Of a stretch of DNA of 29,581 nucleotides, positions 16,480 through 24,255 are shown one piece after another. Position 1 is the stretch's first letter, and each line of letters begins with the position of its first letter. The notes beneath the pieces were generated by a model. It was given only the letters and a program-made list of their open reading frames with translations, made no database searches and had not been told where the DNA came from. Origin of the DNA: JBAZJN01 sp041651295 (lineage in GTDB: Bacteria; Patescibacteriota; UBA1384; XYA2-FULL-43-10; CAINNR01); the NCBI GenBank assembly GCA_041651295.1, contig JBAZJN010000013.1, positions 1 through 29,581 of the forward strand. Direction: 5' to 3'. Position numbers and translations under genes: made by a program.

Positions 16480-17985
16480 GTGAAGATCGAAACCGCTATG
16501 ACCGTCAGCCTCCTCTTCTGCGCCGCGGTTTGGGCTCAATCCTCACCAGTTGACCAAGGGTGCATCCGCAGGCATAGCAGCAACTTCGGTGCCCAGGGTG
16601 ACGACTACGACGGCTCCAGCAAGGTTTGGCATTGCGGGGATGATATCGGCTGCGAATACATGACGCCGGTGTTCTCCCCTGTAAACGGCCGCATTGTCGG
16701 CGGCTCGCCGACTGGTTGGGATTCCCCTTCAAACGACAAACCTGGTCTACGGAGTAACTTCGCACTAAAGATCAATTCCACCGTTCATGGCAGACCTACG
16801 CTGGTTGTACTAGGCCACCTGATGCGTCCGCTAAAGGCAGGTCAACCGGTTGCCGATCAGACTATTGTCGGTTACCGCATCGGAGAAGAAGTTAGGGCCG
16901 GAGATGCTGTTGGTTTCATTGGCAAATGGTCAGTTGGAACGCATCTCCATCTGGCTGTCGCTGTTGGCGAGCCGTTCCCGAAAGAGGGATTTGGCCGTCA
17001 ACCACTACCTCGGCCGGCCGAGCAATCTGATCAAGGGGTCAAGGCGTTCGGTATTTGGCGGGATCCGCTTCCGTGGTTAGGCATTACAATCATCAGCCCG
17101 ATGGAATCCGGTGTGGATAACTTCCTGCCGGCGACGACGACCGATGGTACCGGCTTCTACTTCGTTCGCGACGACGCTAGCGGTCAGCAGCAGCTGACGC
17201 TGGCCGACACCAATGGCAACGCAATCATGTCTGTCTCCAAATTGCCGACTGGAGAACGGGCGCTCGACATTTTTCCTGGGCCCGGGTCCGATGTCTTCGC
17301 CAAAAGCCAGTCTGTCGAAGGATTCTCTCTCTGGCGACTCAGCCCGGGAAGGGCTCCAGACAGGCTGGTACTGGCCGACAAGCCGTTCGAGTGCAGTGAT
17401 TGGTTTTCCGAAGCCGATTACCTGCCAATACGTCTCGGCCGGGATTGGCAAGCGGTTGACCTGGCGACGGGCAAGATTCGTAGGCCATCTGAACTCCTGC
17501 CTGCCGAGGGCAAGCTTTGGCAGCTGATCGGTTCGTCAACCAACAACGGCCAGAGCAAGGCTTACCTCGCCAGGTACATCGTCGGTCCGAAAGGCACAGT
17601 CTCGGAGTCTGCCTTATACGAGGACGGCACGGCCAGTTTGGAGTCACTGTGTATTTTGCCACTTCAGCCGGAACATTCGGAGTGGAATGAATCAACCAAA
17701 GAAGTGGTCTGGCTGCGCAAGGATATGTCAGGTTGCAGCATTTGGCGAAGCCTGCTATGCAGCGGAATGAGCCTGCTCGGCTGCGTCGCCGCTCTGGAAA
17801 TTCCCTACTACGACGAGAACTGGACGAAGTGCACCTATAGCACAACCCGAGAGATAATGTCTTTGACTGTAGTTGGTTGTCAAGCAAAAGCCCCGCGAGT
17901 TGTTTTTGACGAGCGGGTATCTGGTCGCTTTGTCATCCGTAGTATGGATCTGGCCGGGAAAAAGATGCGCGATCTGGTGCGATAA
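16480..17985 (+). CDS. Secreted M23 (LytM-type) peptidase with long C-terminal extension, GC-rich
   Basis: A 501-residue exported protein. I choose the GTG at 16480 since AAGGAG stands 8 nt upstream and the protein then begins with a signal peptide (about 1-20, ending AVWAQ). The M23 zinc-metallopeptidase domain spans about 35-165, with zinc ligands His51 and Asp55 in HCGDDI, GHL at 112-114, and the final THLHL with His157. Such enzymes usually cut peptide cross-links of peptidoglycan. The remaining 330 residues are not recognised; repeated beta-strand-like segments (SGQQQLTLADTNGN, FSLWRLSPGR, RFVIRSMDLAGKK) suggest a propeller-like fold. Several cysteines may form disulfides. Composition is foreign to the neighbourhood (17161-17220 holds 38 G+C of 60). 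It has its own promoter and terminator, standing alone between tRNA-Leu and tsaC. Confidence 0.85.
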   Translation: MKIETAMTVSLLFCAAVWAQSSPVDQGCIRRHSSNFGAQGDDYDGSSKVWHCGDDIGCEYMTPVFSPVNGRIVGGSPTGWDSPSNDKPGLRSNFALKINSTVHGRPTLVVLGHLMRPLKAGQPVADQTIVGYRIGEEVRAGDAVGFIGKWSVGTHLHLAVAVGEPFPKEGFGRQPLPRPAEQSDQGVKAFGIWRDPLPWLGITIISPMESGVDNFLPATTTDGTGFYFVRDDASGQQQLTLADTNGNAIMSVSKLPTGERALDIFPGPGSDVFAKSQSVEGFSLWRLSPGRAPDRLVLADKPFECSDWFSEADYLPIRLGRDWQAVDLATGKIRRPSELLPAEGKLWQLIGSSTNNGQSKAYLARYIVGPKGTVSESALYEDGTASLESLCILPLQPEHSEWNESTKEVVWLRKDMSGCSIWRSLLCSGMSLLGCVAALEIPYYDENWTKCTYSTTREIMSLTVVGCQAKAPRVVFDERVSGRFVIRSMDLAGKKMRDLVR

Positions 17986-17997
17986 GTACTCATGCCC

Positions 17998-18027
17998 AAT
18001 GCCCCGCAAAGGCAACGGGCATTTTTT
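17998..18027 (+). terminator. Intrinsic terminator of the M23 peptidase gene
   Basis: AATGCCC (17998-18004) pairs with GGGCATT (18017-18023), 12-base loop, followed by more T residues to 18027. A second upstream ATGCCC gives an alternative pairing. It touches the stop codon of the convergent tsaC gene. Confidence 0.8.
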
Positions 18028-18604
18028 AATTGCGTAATATTTTGATCTCTTCGATATTGGAGATATCAACAACTTCAGATGGCGGATTTTTCGACAAAAC
18101 TCCCCCATCGATAATTAGATCCGGCTGATATTCATTATCTTTTATTTGACTCTCGAACTCTTGCACACTCCAGCAATTCGGCTGGTCAGAGACATTGGCT
18201 GAAGTAGCGGCAATAGGTTGACCCAGCTTTTTAATCAGATCCAAAATATTCTTATTATCTGGTATTCGAATGCCGACCTTTTCTAAGCTGTGATATTGAT
18301 TAGCAAAATGCGATCTTTCTTTCTTGCTCCAAGGAAAAATAAAAGTATATGCTCCGGGTGTTTTAGCTTTGATAAATGTCTCGACTTTTTTATCCAAGTT
18401 AATGTATTGCTTGACCATATCTACTGACGAAAATATTAGTGCAATCGGCTTGTTAAAATCACGGCCCTTAATATTGTAAATTTTATTCATCGCATCAGTG
18501 TTGAACGGATTGGCAACTAAACCATAAACGGTATCAAAGGGCAAAACAATAGCTTTTCCCGAGTTAATTTCTTGGGCAATTTTTTTAATATCTAGTTTTT
18601 TCAT
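18026..18604 (-). CDS. tsaC: Threonylcarbamoyl-AMP synthase (TsaC/Sua5/YrdC family)
   Basis: A 192-residue YrdC-domain enzyme that makes threonylcarbamoyl-AMP from threonine, bicarbonate and ATP for the t6A37 modification of tRNAs reading ANN codons. The family start GKAIVLPFDTVYGLVANPF (about 14-32), KGRDFNKPIALIF (46-58), the TFIFPW segment, and GIRIPDNK followed by QPIAATSANVSDQP are clear. It lacks the C-terminal Sua5 domain, so it is TsaC-like in length. It is transcribed divergently from the 18688 gene and ends against the terminator of the M23 gene. Confidence 0.93.
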   Translation of the reverse strand: MKKLDIKKIAQEINSGKAIVLPFDTVYGLVANPFNTDAMNKIYNIKGRDFNKPIALIFSSVDMVKQYINLDKKVETFIKAKTPGAYTFIFPWSKKERSHFANQYHSLEKVGIRIPDNKNILDLIKKLGQPIAATSANVSDQPNCWSVQEFESQIKDNEYQPDLIIDGGVLSKNPPSEVVDISNIEEIKILRN

Positions 18605-18621
18605 GTTCTTATTTTATCAAA

Positions 18622-18650
18622 TTGACATGGTTGCTTACATACAGTATATT
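18622..18650 (+). promoter_or_regulatory. Near-perfect sigma70 promoter of the 18688-19326 gene pair
   Basis: TTGACA (18622-18627), 17-bp spacer, TATATT (18645-18650). It is one of the best matches to consensus in the window and faces the GC-rich gene pair. Confidence 0.85.
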
Positions 18651-18687
18651 CTAACAAGCGATATTCTGTTCTGATCTGAGGTGCGAT

Positions 18688-19167
18688 ATGAATCCGATTC
18701 CGGTCGGTTTGCAGTTTGTCATCCCCGAAGTCGAAGTCACCTGGCTTGATGGCTCCGAAGTCAGGTTCAATGACCCCGCCAGGCTCGGCAACGCTCTGTA
18801 TCAAGTCTACGAGCATCCGCTACCGGAGGAGATGCAGCCAGAAGGTTGGGCCCGGCACGGCTATCTTCGCCAGGTATGGCACGTCCAGCTAGACGGCGAT
18901 GAGGCCTTCCAATTTCAGTTTGAGATCGGTCACGACTGGCGCTGGCGCGAGATCGGTGGCCCCGAAATCCTGGGTACTCCGCAGACCTATATGCCCGGGA
19001 TCAGTCGGCTTGAACACCCGGTCATCATACTGCCAGGGGAACACGGCGCCGAACTGGGTGATTTCCTGATCAACCTGACAGTAAAGCCGTTCATGGGCTG
19101 GATGTACTACTCGTCATTCAGCGCCGGCGTCAACTCGACCGATGACTATGTTGTGATGACGCTCTAG
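18688..19167 (+). CDS. GC-rich gene of unknown function (159 residues)
   Basis: A 159-residue protein I do not recognise. It has no signal peptide or membrane segment, is acidic, and is rich in Trp, Pro and Gly, with many alternating hydrophobic stretches that suggest an all-beta fold (LQFVIPEVEVTWLDG; FQFQFEIGHDWRWREIGG; LINLTVKPFMGWMYYSS). The ATG follows GAGGTG at good distance, and a consensus promoter lies upstream. Composition is strongly different from the AT-rich genes on both sides (18841-18900 holds 38 G+C of 60). With the 40-residue gene that follows it forms a two-gene unit closed by a strong terminator. Coding status rests on RBS, promoter, composition and length of the frame. 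Confidence 0.65.
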   Translation: MNPIPVGLQFVIPEVEVTWLDGSEVRFNDPARLGNALYQVYEHPLPEEMQPEGWARHGYLRQVWHVQLDGDEAFQFQFEIGHDWRWREIGGPEILGTPQTYMPGISRLEHPVIILPGEHGAELGDFLINLTVKPFMGWMYYSSFSAGVNSTDDYVVMTL

Positions 19168-19203
19168 GCTGCCGGCGGGGTCATCGCCAGGGGGACACTC
19201 TCC

Positions 19204-19326
19204 ATGATCCGCTCAACCGCGAACGGCGACATGCAGCGCATGCTCTATGAGTGGGAAGGCGGGGACAGCCCAATGGGTCGGGGCGACCATGTGGGCGCCG
19301 CTTGGGAAGGCGGTTTCGACTACTAG
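19204..19326 (+). CDS. Small GC-rich ORF (40 residues) downstream of the 159-residue gene
   Basis: ATG at 19204, TAG at 19324-19326, preceded by AGGGGG (19189-19194) with a 9-nt spacer. The product is Gly-, Met- and Trp-rich (MLYEWEGGDSP; GAAWEGGFDY), without membrane segment or recognised domain. It begins 36 nt after the upstream stop and lies before the same terminator, so it is probably cotranscribed. The motif WEGG occurs twice, about 18 residues apart, which may reflect an internal repeat. Too short to be sure that it is translated. Confidence 0.45.
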   Translation: MIRSTANGDMQRMLYEWEGGDSPMGRGDHVGAAWEGGFDY

Positions 19327-19353
19327 CCTCGGATGCTAGTAGTGCGGTTTGTT

Positions 19354-19381
19354 GGTGCGGTTGGTCCCGCACCATTTTTTT
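19354..19381 (+). terminator. Intrinsic terminator of the 18688-19326 unit
   Basis: GGTGCGG (19354-19360), loop TTGGTC, CCGCACC (19367-19373), then A and seven T residues (19375-19381). Confidence 0.9.
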
Positions 19382-19397
19382 ATCTATAAAGATCAGC

Positions 19398-19403
19398 TAT
19401 AAT
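19398..19403 (+). promoter_or_regulatory. -10 element of the energy operon
   Basis: TATAAT at 19398-19403, about 30 nt before the first gene of the operon. At 17 bp upstream the sequence is only the T run of the preceding terminator, so no proper -35 is seen. This fits insertion of the GC-rich unit right against an older promoter, but that is inference. Confidence 0.4.
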
Positions 19404-19433
19404 TAGAGCAAGTAAATAATTTGTGGAGGGGCT

Positions 19434-20993
19434 ATAAATAGTAAACGGAAAGCGGCTCTAATTATTTTAGATGGCTGGGGAATAGGTCCTGCGTGGGGAG
19501 GCAATGCAATAATTGCCGCCAGAACCCCAAACATGGATATTTGGTGGCGAACATATTCGCACACTACTCTTTCTGCTTGCTCTGAAGCGGTGGGGTTGCC
19601 ACCGCATACAAGTGGAAACTCTGAGACCGGACACTTAAACATTGGGGCGGGAAGAATTGTTCCCCAGGACTTAGTTTTTGTTAATCAAGAAATTGCCAAC
19701 GGAAATTTTGCTAAGAATCCAAAAATTCTGGAGGCTTTTGAGCATGTCAAAAAGAATAAATCAAAATTGCATGTCATGGGTTTAGTTGGTGACGGTCATG
19801 TTCATTCGTCAATTTCACACATGTATGAACTATTGAGGATGGCAAAGGCGGCCGGAATTGATCAAGCCTACCTGGATTTATTTGCCGACGGTCGCGATAG
19901 TGAACCAAATTCGGCTCAAATGATATTTGACCAAATAAATCAGCAGTTGAAAAAAATAGGCATTGGCGTGGTTAATTTCATCTCCGGCAGATATTTTGCT
20001 ATGGATCGGGATAGAAATTGGGGCAGAACTTCTCGTGTTTATAACGCCTTGACCAAGGGGGAAGCCGAGCCAAGTTTAAGCGCAAGAGATCTAATATCCC
20101 GCTCATATTTGCGGAACATCAATGATGAATTTATCGAGCCGCATTTTATTTGCAAGGAAAAAGCGGAAAAAGTTTTAATAAATGATAATGATGCTGTAAT
20201 TTTATTCAACTTTCGTCCGGATCGTGCCAGGCAGTTGTCTTACGCCTTTACTGGTGCTAATATTCCTGACATTAGGGACCGCAAGATCATTAAGAATTTG
20301 TACTATTTGACTTTTGTTATCCGTGAACCGAATCCGGTTGGAATATCCGCATTTAATACTCCGCCCATTGTTCAAACATTGGCAGAGGTAATTTCTAATA
20401 ATGGATTGTCACAATTTCATATAGCGGAAACTGAAAAATATGCCCATGTGACTTATTTTATTGATGGTGGCCGAGAAAAAAACTTTCCCAAAGAGTATCG
20501 AATAATGATTCCTTCTCCAAAAGTCAGCACCTACGACTTGGTACCGTCAATGAGCGGTGAAAAAATAACCAGCACTGTGATTTCTAACACTAGAAAACAT
20601 TTTGATTTGATTATCGTAAACTTCGCTAATGCCGATATGGTTGGTCACTCTGGTAATTTTTATTCGGCCGTCCAAGCTATTGAGGCCGTCGATGAATTTG
20701 TTGGAAAAATCGTTAATCGTCTGTTGATGGAAAACTATACCATATTTATTACTTCCGATCACGGCAATGCCGAGGAGATGATCAATCCCAAAACCAATAC
20801 CAATCAAACAGAGCATACTGAAAATCCTGTTCCTTTTGTTATAATTAGTAAAGAGATTGAAATTGCAAAATTGCGGTTAAAATCTGGCGGTTCTTTATCC
20901 AACATTGCGCCGACTATTCTTGAAGTTATGGGGCTGCAAAAGCCGGCAGAGATGACCGCTGTAAGTTTAATTGAAAGGCTAAATGCAAAATAA
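19434..20993 (+). CDS. gpmI: 2,3-bisphosphoglycerate-independent phosphoglycerate mutase, first copy (apparent AUA start)
   Basis: A 519-residue alkaline-phosphatase-superfamily enzyme that interconverts 3- and 2-phosphoglycerate through a phosphoserine. All expected motifs are present: LDGWG, GNSETGHLNIGAG with the catalytic serine (residue 63), VHSS, DGRD, GRYFAMDRDRNW, FNFRPDRARQ, ETEKYAH, NFANADMVGH, SDHGNAE and EHT. The LDGWG metal motif is encoded upstream of the first ATG (19533), and no ATG, GTG or TTG lies in frame between the stop at 19413 and that ATG. GGAGGGG (19425-19431) stands two nt before an ATA at 19434, exactly the geometry of GGAGGGG-TA-TTG at the ferredoxin oxidoreductase gene. 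I therefore annotate AUA as start; a sequence error (ATG to ATA) is possible. It overlaps the second copy by 11 nt. Confidence 0.9.
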   Translation: MNSKRKAALIILDGWGIGPAWGGNAIIAARTPNMDIWWRTYSHTTLSACSEAVGLPPHTSGNSETGHLNIGAGRIVPQDLVFVNQEIANGNFAKNPKILEAFEHVKKNKSKLHVMGLVGDGHVHSSISHMYELLRMAKAAGIDQAYLDLFADGRDSEPNSAQMIFDQINQQLKKIGIGVVNFISGRYFAMDRDRNWGRTSRVYNALTKGEAEPSLSARDLISRSYLRNINDEFIEPHFICKEKAEKVLINDNDAVILFNFRPDRARQLSYAFTGANIPDIRDRKIIKNLYYLTFVIREPNPVGISAFNTPPIVQTLAEVISNNGLSQFHIAETEKYAHVTYFIDGGREKNFPKEYRIMIPSPKVSTYDLVPSMSGEKITSTVISNTRKHFDLIIVNFANADMVGHSGNFYSAVQAIEAVDEFVGKIVNRLLMENYTIFITSDHGNAEEMINPKTNTNQTEHTENPVPFVIISKEIEIAKLRLKSGGSLSNIAPTILEVMGLQKPAEMTAVSLIERLNAK

Positions 20994-22599
20994 TCAACCA
21001 CCAATTGTACTGGCTATTTTGGATGGATGGGGTATGTCTGCCGCCTGGGGTGGTAATGCAATTTCTATGTCAGGGCCAAATAATATGAATACGCTTTGGC
21101 GTGATTATCCGCATGCCATTTTGCAGGCTTTCCGCCAAGCGGCCGGTAATTTTAAAATGATTGGAAACTCCGAAATCGGTCATTCCAGCATTGGTGCCGG
21201 CAAAATTGTATTTCAAGATCTTGAAAGAATAAGCCAAAGTATTGCCGACAAAAGTTTTTTTCAAAACCAAGTCTTAGTGGGTGCCTGCCGAAACGCTCTT
21301 AACTATAACGCCTCCCTTCATTTACTTGGCTTAGTTTCTGACGGTGGAATCCACAGCCACATCAATCATCTCTATGCTCTGCTGCGTTTGGCTAAATTTT
21401 ATAATCTGCCCAAAGTATATATTCACGTCATAACAGACGGTTTGGATACTGACTCTAACTCGGCGATAGAGTTTATTTCAGATCTGGAAAAAAAAATGAC
21501 TGAAATTGGTATCGGGCAAATCGCTACAGTAACCGGCCGGCACTTTGCAATGAACAGAGACGACCACTGGGAAAATATTTCCAAAACAGTTTCAGCTCTG
21601 GTCCAGGGAGTCGGTAATTATGCAAATTCAGCAATAGATTGTGTCAAACAAGCTTATTCTTCCGGTCTTACAGACCAATTCATACCACCCACGGTAATTA
21701 AGTCCGATGTCGGTCCAATTGCTACCATAAAAGACAATGACAGCGTTATCTGCTTCAACTACCGGCCTGATCGAGCTCGGGAATTATCATTGGCACTTTT
21801 AGGGATGCACAATTCAGGCTTAAAACATCGACCTCCAAATAATTTGAATTTTGCCGCATTTACAACCTATTTTCTTCCGCCATCAATTCAGTCAAAAATT
21901 AAAGTTGCTTTCCCTGGCGAAACCATTGAAAAAACACTGGGTAAAATAATTTCAGACTCCGGATTAAAACAATTCCGAATTGCCGAAAGCGAAAAATATC
22001 CGCATATCAGTTATTTCTTTAACTGTGGGCAAGAGGAACCTTACGCAAACGAGGACAGAGTAATTTTGGATTCAGCTGCCGTTAAAAGCTTCGCAGAAAA
22101 ACCGCAAATGGAAGCTCCTCAAATTGCAAACAAACTAATAAAGGCAATAAAATCAGGCAAGTATAATTTTCTGTTGGTAAATTTTGCCAATGTTGATTCG
22201 GTTGGACACTCCGGAGATATGGTTGCTACCACTCAGGCTGTTTCAATTATTGATGCTTTAATTATGGATTTGGCTGAAGCAGTTCTTAGTGTTGACGGAG
22301 CATTAATTCTTACTGCCGACCATGGCAATGCCGAACAAATGATCAAGGTTACATCGGGCCGAGACAGAGAATCTTTTCATACTCTAAGCCCAGTACCGTT
22401 CATTTTGGTCAAAAAGGAATTCAAAGGCAGAAATAAACAATCCCTTTCAAGCGGAGAAATTTTGGCACAAATGGTTTCATCAAAATATTCGCTGGCCGAT
22501 ATTGCCCCAACGATATTGGATCTTATGGGGATTTCGAAGCCGCCATCAATGACAGGTGAAAGTTTATTAAAGAGCATAAATGGAGATGTTCACATATGA
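20983..22599 (+). CDS. iPGM-like protein, second tandem copy, altered active site
   Basis: A 538-residue paralogue of the gene before it. Present: LDGWG, GNSEIGHSSIGAG with the serine (residue 63), SDGGIHSH with the phosphohistidine-site histidine (124), FNYRPDRARE, ESEKYPH, NFANVDSVGH, ADHGNAE and FHT, so the metal sites look complete. Differences: the substrate-binding arginine of the DGRD motif is leucine here (DGLD, Leu154); the canonical VGLP segment before the serine is absent; MDRD is MNRD. The family arginine contacts substrate phosphate or carboxylate, so this copy may be weak, have another phosphosugar substrate, or serve as partner of the first. It overlaps pduL by 4 nt. Confidence 0.88.
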   Translation: MQNNQPPIVLAILDGWGMSAAWGGNAISMSGPNNMNTLWRDYPHAILQAFRQAAGNFKMIGNSEIGHSSIGAGKIVFQDLERISQSIADKSFFQNQVLVGACRNALNYNASLHLLGLVSDGGIHSHINHLYALLRLAKFYNLPKVYIHVITDGLDTDSNSAIEFISDLEKKMTEIGIGQIATVTGRHFAMNRDDHWENISKTVSALVQGVGNYANSAIDCVKQAYSSGLTDQFIPPTVIKSDVGPIATIKDNDSVICFNYRPDRARELSLALLGMHNSGLKHRPPNNLNFAAFTTYFLPPSIQSKIKVAFPGETIEKTLGKIISDSGLKQFRIAESEKYPHISYFFNCGQEEPYANEDRVILDSAAVKSFAEKPQMEAPQIANKLIKAIKSGKYNFLLVNFANVDSVGHSGDMVATTQAVSIIDALIMDLAEAVLSVDGALILTADHGNAEQMIKVTSGRDRESFHTLSPVPFILVKKEFKGRNKQSLSSGEILAQMVSSKYSLADIAPTILDLMGISKPPSMTGESLLKSINGDVHI

Positions 22600-23162
22600 A
22601 CAAAAAAGTTGAAATCGAAGTATCAGCCCGTCATGTCCATCTGGCAAAAGATGATTTCGAATTGCTCTTCGGCAAAGATGCAAAATTTGAACAAGTCCAT
22701 GAACTAAATCAAAGTGGTGAATTCTCGACTGACAAAAAAGTTACAATTATTGGTCCGGATGGCTCACTTGAAGCCAGATTTCTATCGCCATTTAGAAAGC
22801 GAACTCAAGTTGAATTGTCGCTAACAGATTGTCATACTATTGGAATTAATTCGCCGTATGAAATAAATGTTTTTGATGGTGCCGCATCAGTTATAATCCG
22901 CGGGCCACTTGGGGAGATCGAACGAAAATCGGCCATTGTTGCTAAGAGACACCTGCACCTAAACCCAAATGAAGCCAGAGAATTGAATATCAAAGACGGA
23001 CAAGAGATCACGGCAATAGTTCAAACCGACAGAGGTAGAATTATTTTTGATAATATTACTTCGAAAATTGCAGCAAATTTTAATTTGCGTGTCCACCTGG
23101 ATACAGACGAAGGAAACGCAGCCGGCATAAAAGGTAAAGCCAATGGAGAAATAATCCTATGA
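22596..23162 (+). CDS. pduL: PduL-type phosphate acyltransferase (phosphotransacylase)
   Basis: A 188-residue zinc enzyme that exchanges CoA for phosphate on acetyl-CoA, giving acetyl phosphate. Two similar beta-barrel halves each carry the histidine signature: SARHVHLAKDD (about 10-20) and AKRHLHLNPNEA (about 121-132). A third metal-binding region VHLDTDEGNAAGI lies near the C-terminus. There is no N-terminal encapsulation peptide and no other microcompartment gene, so it is the cytosolic housekeeping type. It is joined by 4-nt overlaps to the second mutase gene and to ackA, which is strong context for the acetyl-phosphate pathway. Confidence 0.93.
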   Translation: MNKKVEIEVSARHVHLAKDDFELLFGKDAKFEQVHELNQSGEFSTDKKVTIIGPDGSLEARFLSPFRKRTQVELSLTDCHTIGINSPYEINVFDGAASVIIRGPLGEIERKSAIVAKRHLHLNPNEARELNIKDGQEITAIVQTDRGRIIFDNITSKIAANFNLRVHLDTDEGNAAGIKGKANGEIIL

Positions 23163-24229
23163 TTTTAGTAGTTAATCCCGGATCTTCATCATTAAAATTC
23201 AAACTATTTGACCAGGATTTAAATATCATCGAAAGCAAGAACTTTGCTGGTATTGGACAAAAAATCAAAACTCACGCCAAAGCAGTTGATTTAATGTTTG
23301 ATGATATTTCAAAATATCAATCTGAAATTGAAAAAATAGGATATCGGGTCGTTCATGGCGGCGATGAGGTTTCTGCACCTCTGCCGGTGACCTTGCCGAC
23401 AATGAAAATAATCGAAAAGTATGCGGCTCTGGCGCCCCACCACAATCCGGCCGCATACGATGTTATACACAGGGCAATTGAAAAGGTCGCATTCGCGCAG
23501 CACTTTGCGGTTTTTGATACAGCGTTTTTTATTAATCTACCAAAAAGAACTAAAGTTTATCCAATTGATAAATTATTGGCTGATGAATTTGGCATTAAAA
23601 GATTTGGTTTTCATGGAATTTCCCATGAGTATGTGTCTAACAAAGTTGATGCCGAGAAAACAAAGAAAGTTATCTCAATTCACCTCGGGGCCGGTTGTAG
23701 TTTGGCAGCAATCGACAAAGGTATTCCGATCGATACTTCGATGGGTTTTACGCCTTTGGAAGGGGTGCCAATGAGGAGCCGTTCGGGCGACCTGGATCCA
23801 TCAATAGTATTATTTTTAGTTGAAGAAATTGGATTGAAAAAAACACGAGATGTCATCGAAAATCATTGTGGGTTAGCCGGATTAACCGGAACTTCTGGCA
23901 GTATGCTTTCAATACTTCATTTGGCTGATGAGAAAGTTGAAGACAATGATTATGTTCCGGGTTTGGATAAAAGCGAAAAAAATTGCAGCAAAGAAGACGC
24001 TAAGCTGGCAATTGAAGTTTTCTGTTACCGAATCAAAAAATACATTGGGGCCTACGCCGCATCTCTTGGGGGCGTGGATGTCGTTGCCTTTACCGGACAA
24101 ATTGGTTCGGGGTCATCAGTAATTCGTAAAAAGATTCTTGAGAATTTGGATTATCTAAACTTCGAAACCGAGGTCATCGAGGCGGATGAAGAATTGGCAA
24201 TTGCACAAAAGCTAAGTGCAGGTTTATAA
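23159..24229 (+). CDS. ackA: Acetate kinase
   Basis: A 356-residue ASKHA-fold kinase that makes ATP and acetate from acetyl phosphate and ADP. Visible: the N-terminal NPGSSSLKFKLF, substrate arginine in YRVVHGG, catalytic aspartate in FDTAFF, ISIHLGAGCS, MRSRSGDLDPS with the second arginine, FTGQIGSGSS (usually FTGGIGENS) and the terminal EADEELAIA (usually NEE.MIA). It is about 40 residues shorter than typical AckA, mainly by a short N-terminal region between strand 2 and the RVVHGG motif. The 4-nt overlap with pduL implies coupling. The variant FTGQIGSGSS in the adenosine-site region is worth noting. Confidence 0.92.
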   Translation: MILVVNPGSSSLKFKLFDQDLNIIESKNFAGIGQKIKTHAKAVDLMFDDISKYQSEIEKIGYRVVHGGDEVSAPLPVTLPTMKIIEKYAALAPHHNPAAYDVIHRAIEKVAFAQHFAVFDTAFFINLPKRTKVYPIDKLLADEFGIKRFGFHGISHEYVSNKVDAEKTKKVISIHLGAGCSLAAIDKGIPIDTSMGFTPLEGVPMRSRSGDLDPSIVLFLVEEIGLKKTRDVIENHCGLAGLTGTSGSMLSILHLADEKVEDNDYVPGLDKSEKNCSKEDAKLAIEVFCYRIKKYIGAYAASLGGVDVVAFTGQIGSGSSVIRKKILENLDYLNFETEVIEADEELAIAQKLSAGL

Positions 24230-24255
24230 TCAATATATAATCATTTGGAGGGGTA

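Noticed and set aside
16505..17887. Open frames on the minus strand and other plus frames inside the M23 gene
   Set aside because: They are by-products of high GC and few stops; they lack RBS and sensible composition, while the plus frame has signal peptide and M23 motifs.
19181..19375. Minus-strand frame over the 40-residue ORF and terminator
   Set aside because: No RBS, and it would run backwards through the terminator; the plus frame has RBS and fits the unit.
19533..19535. ATG at 19533 as start of the first phosphoglycerate mutase
   Set aside because: It would remove the LDGWG metal-binding motif and the GGN motif, has no RBS, and ignores the strong GGAGGGG upstream.
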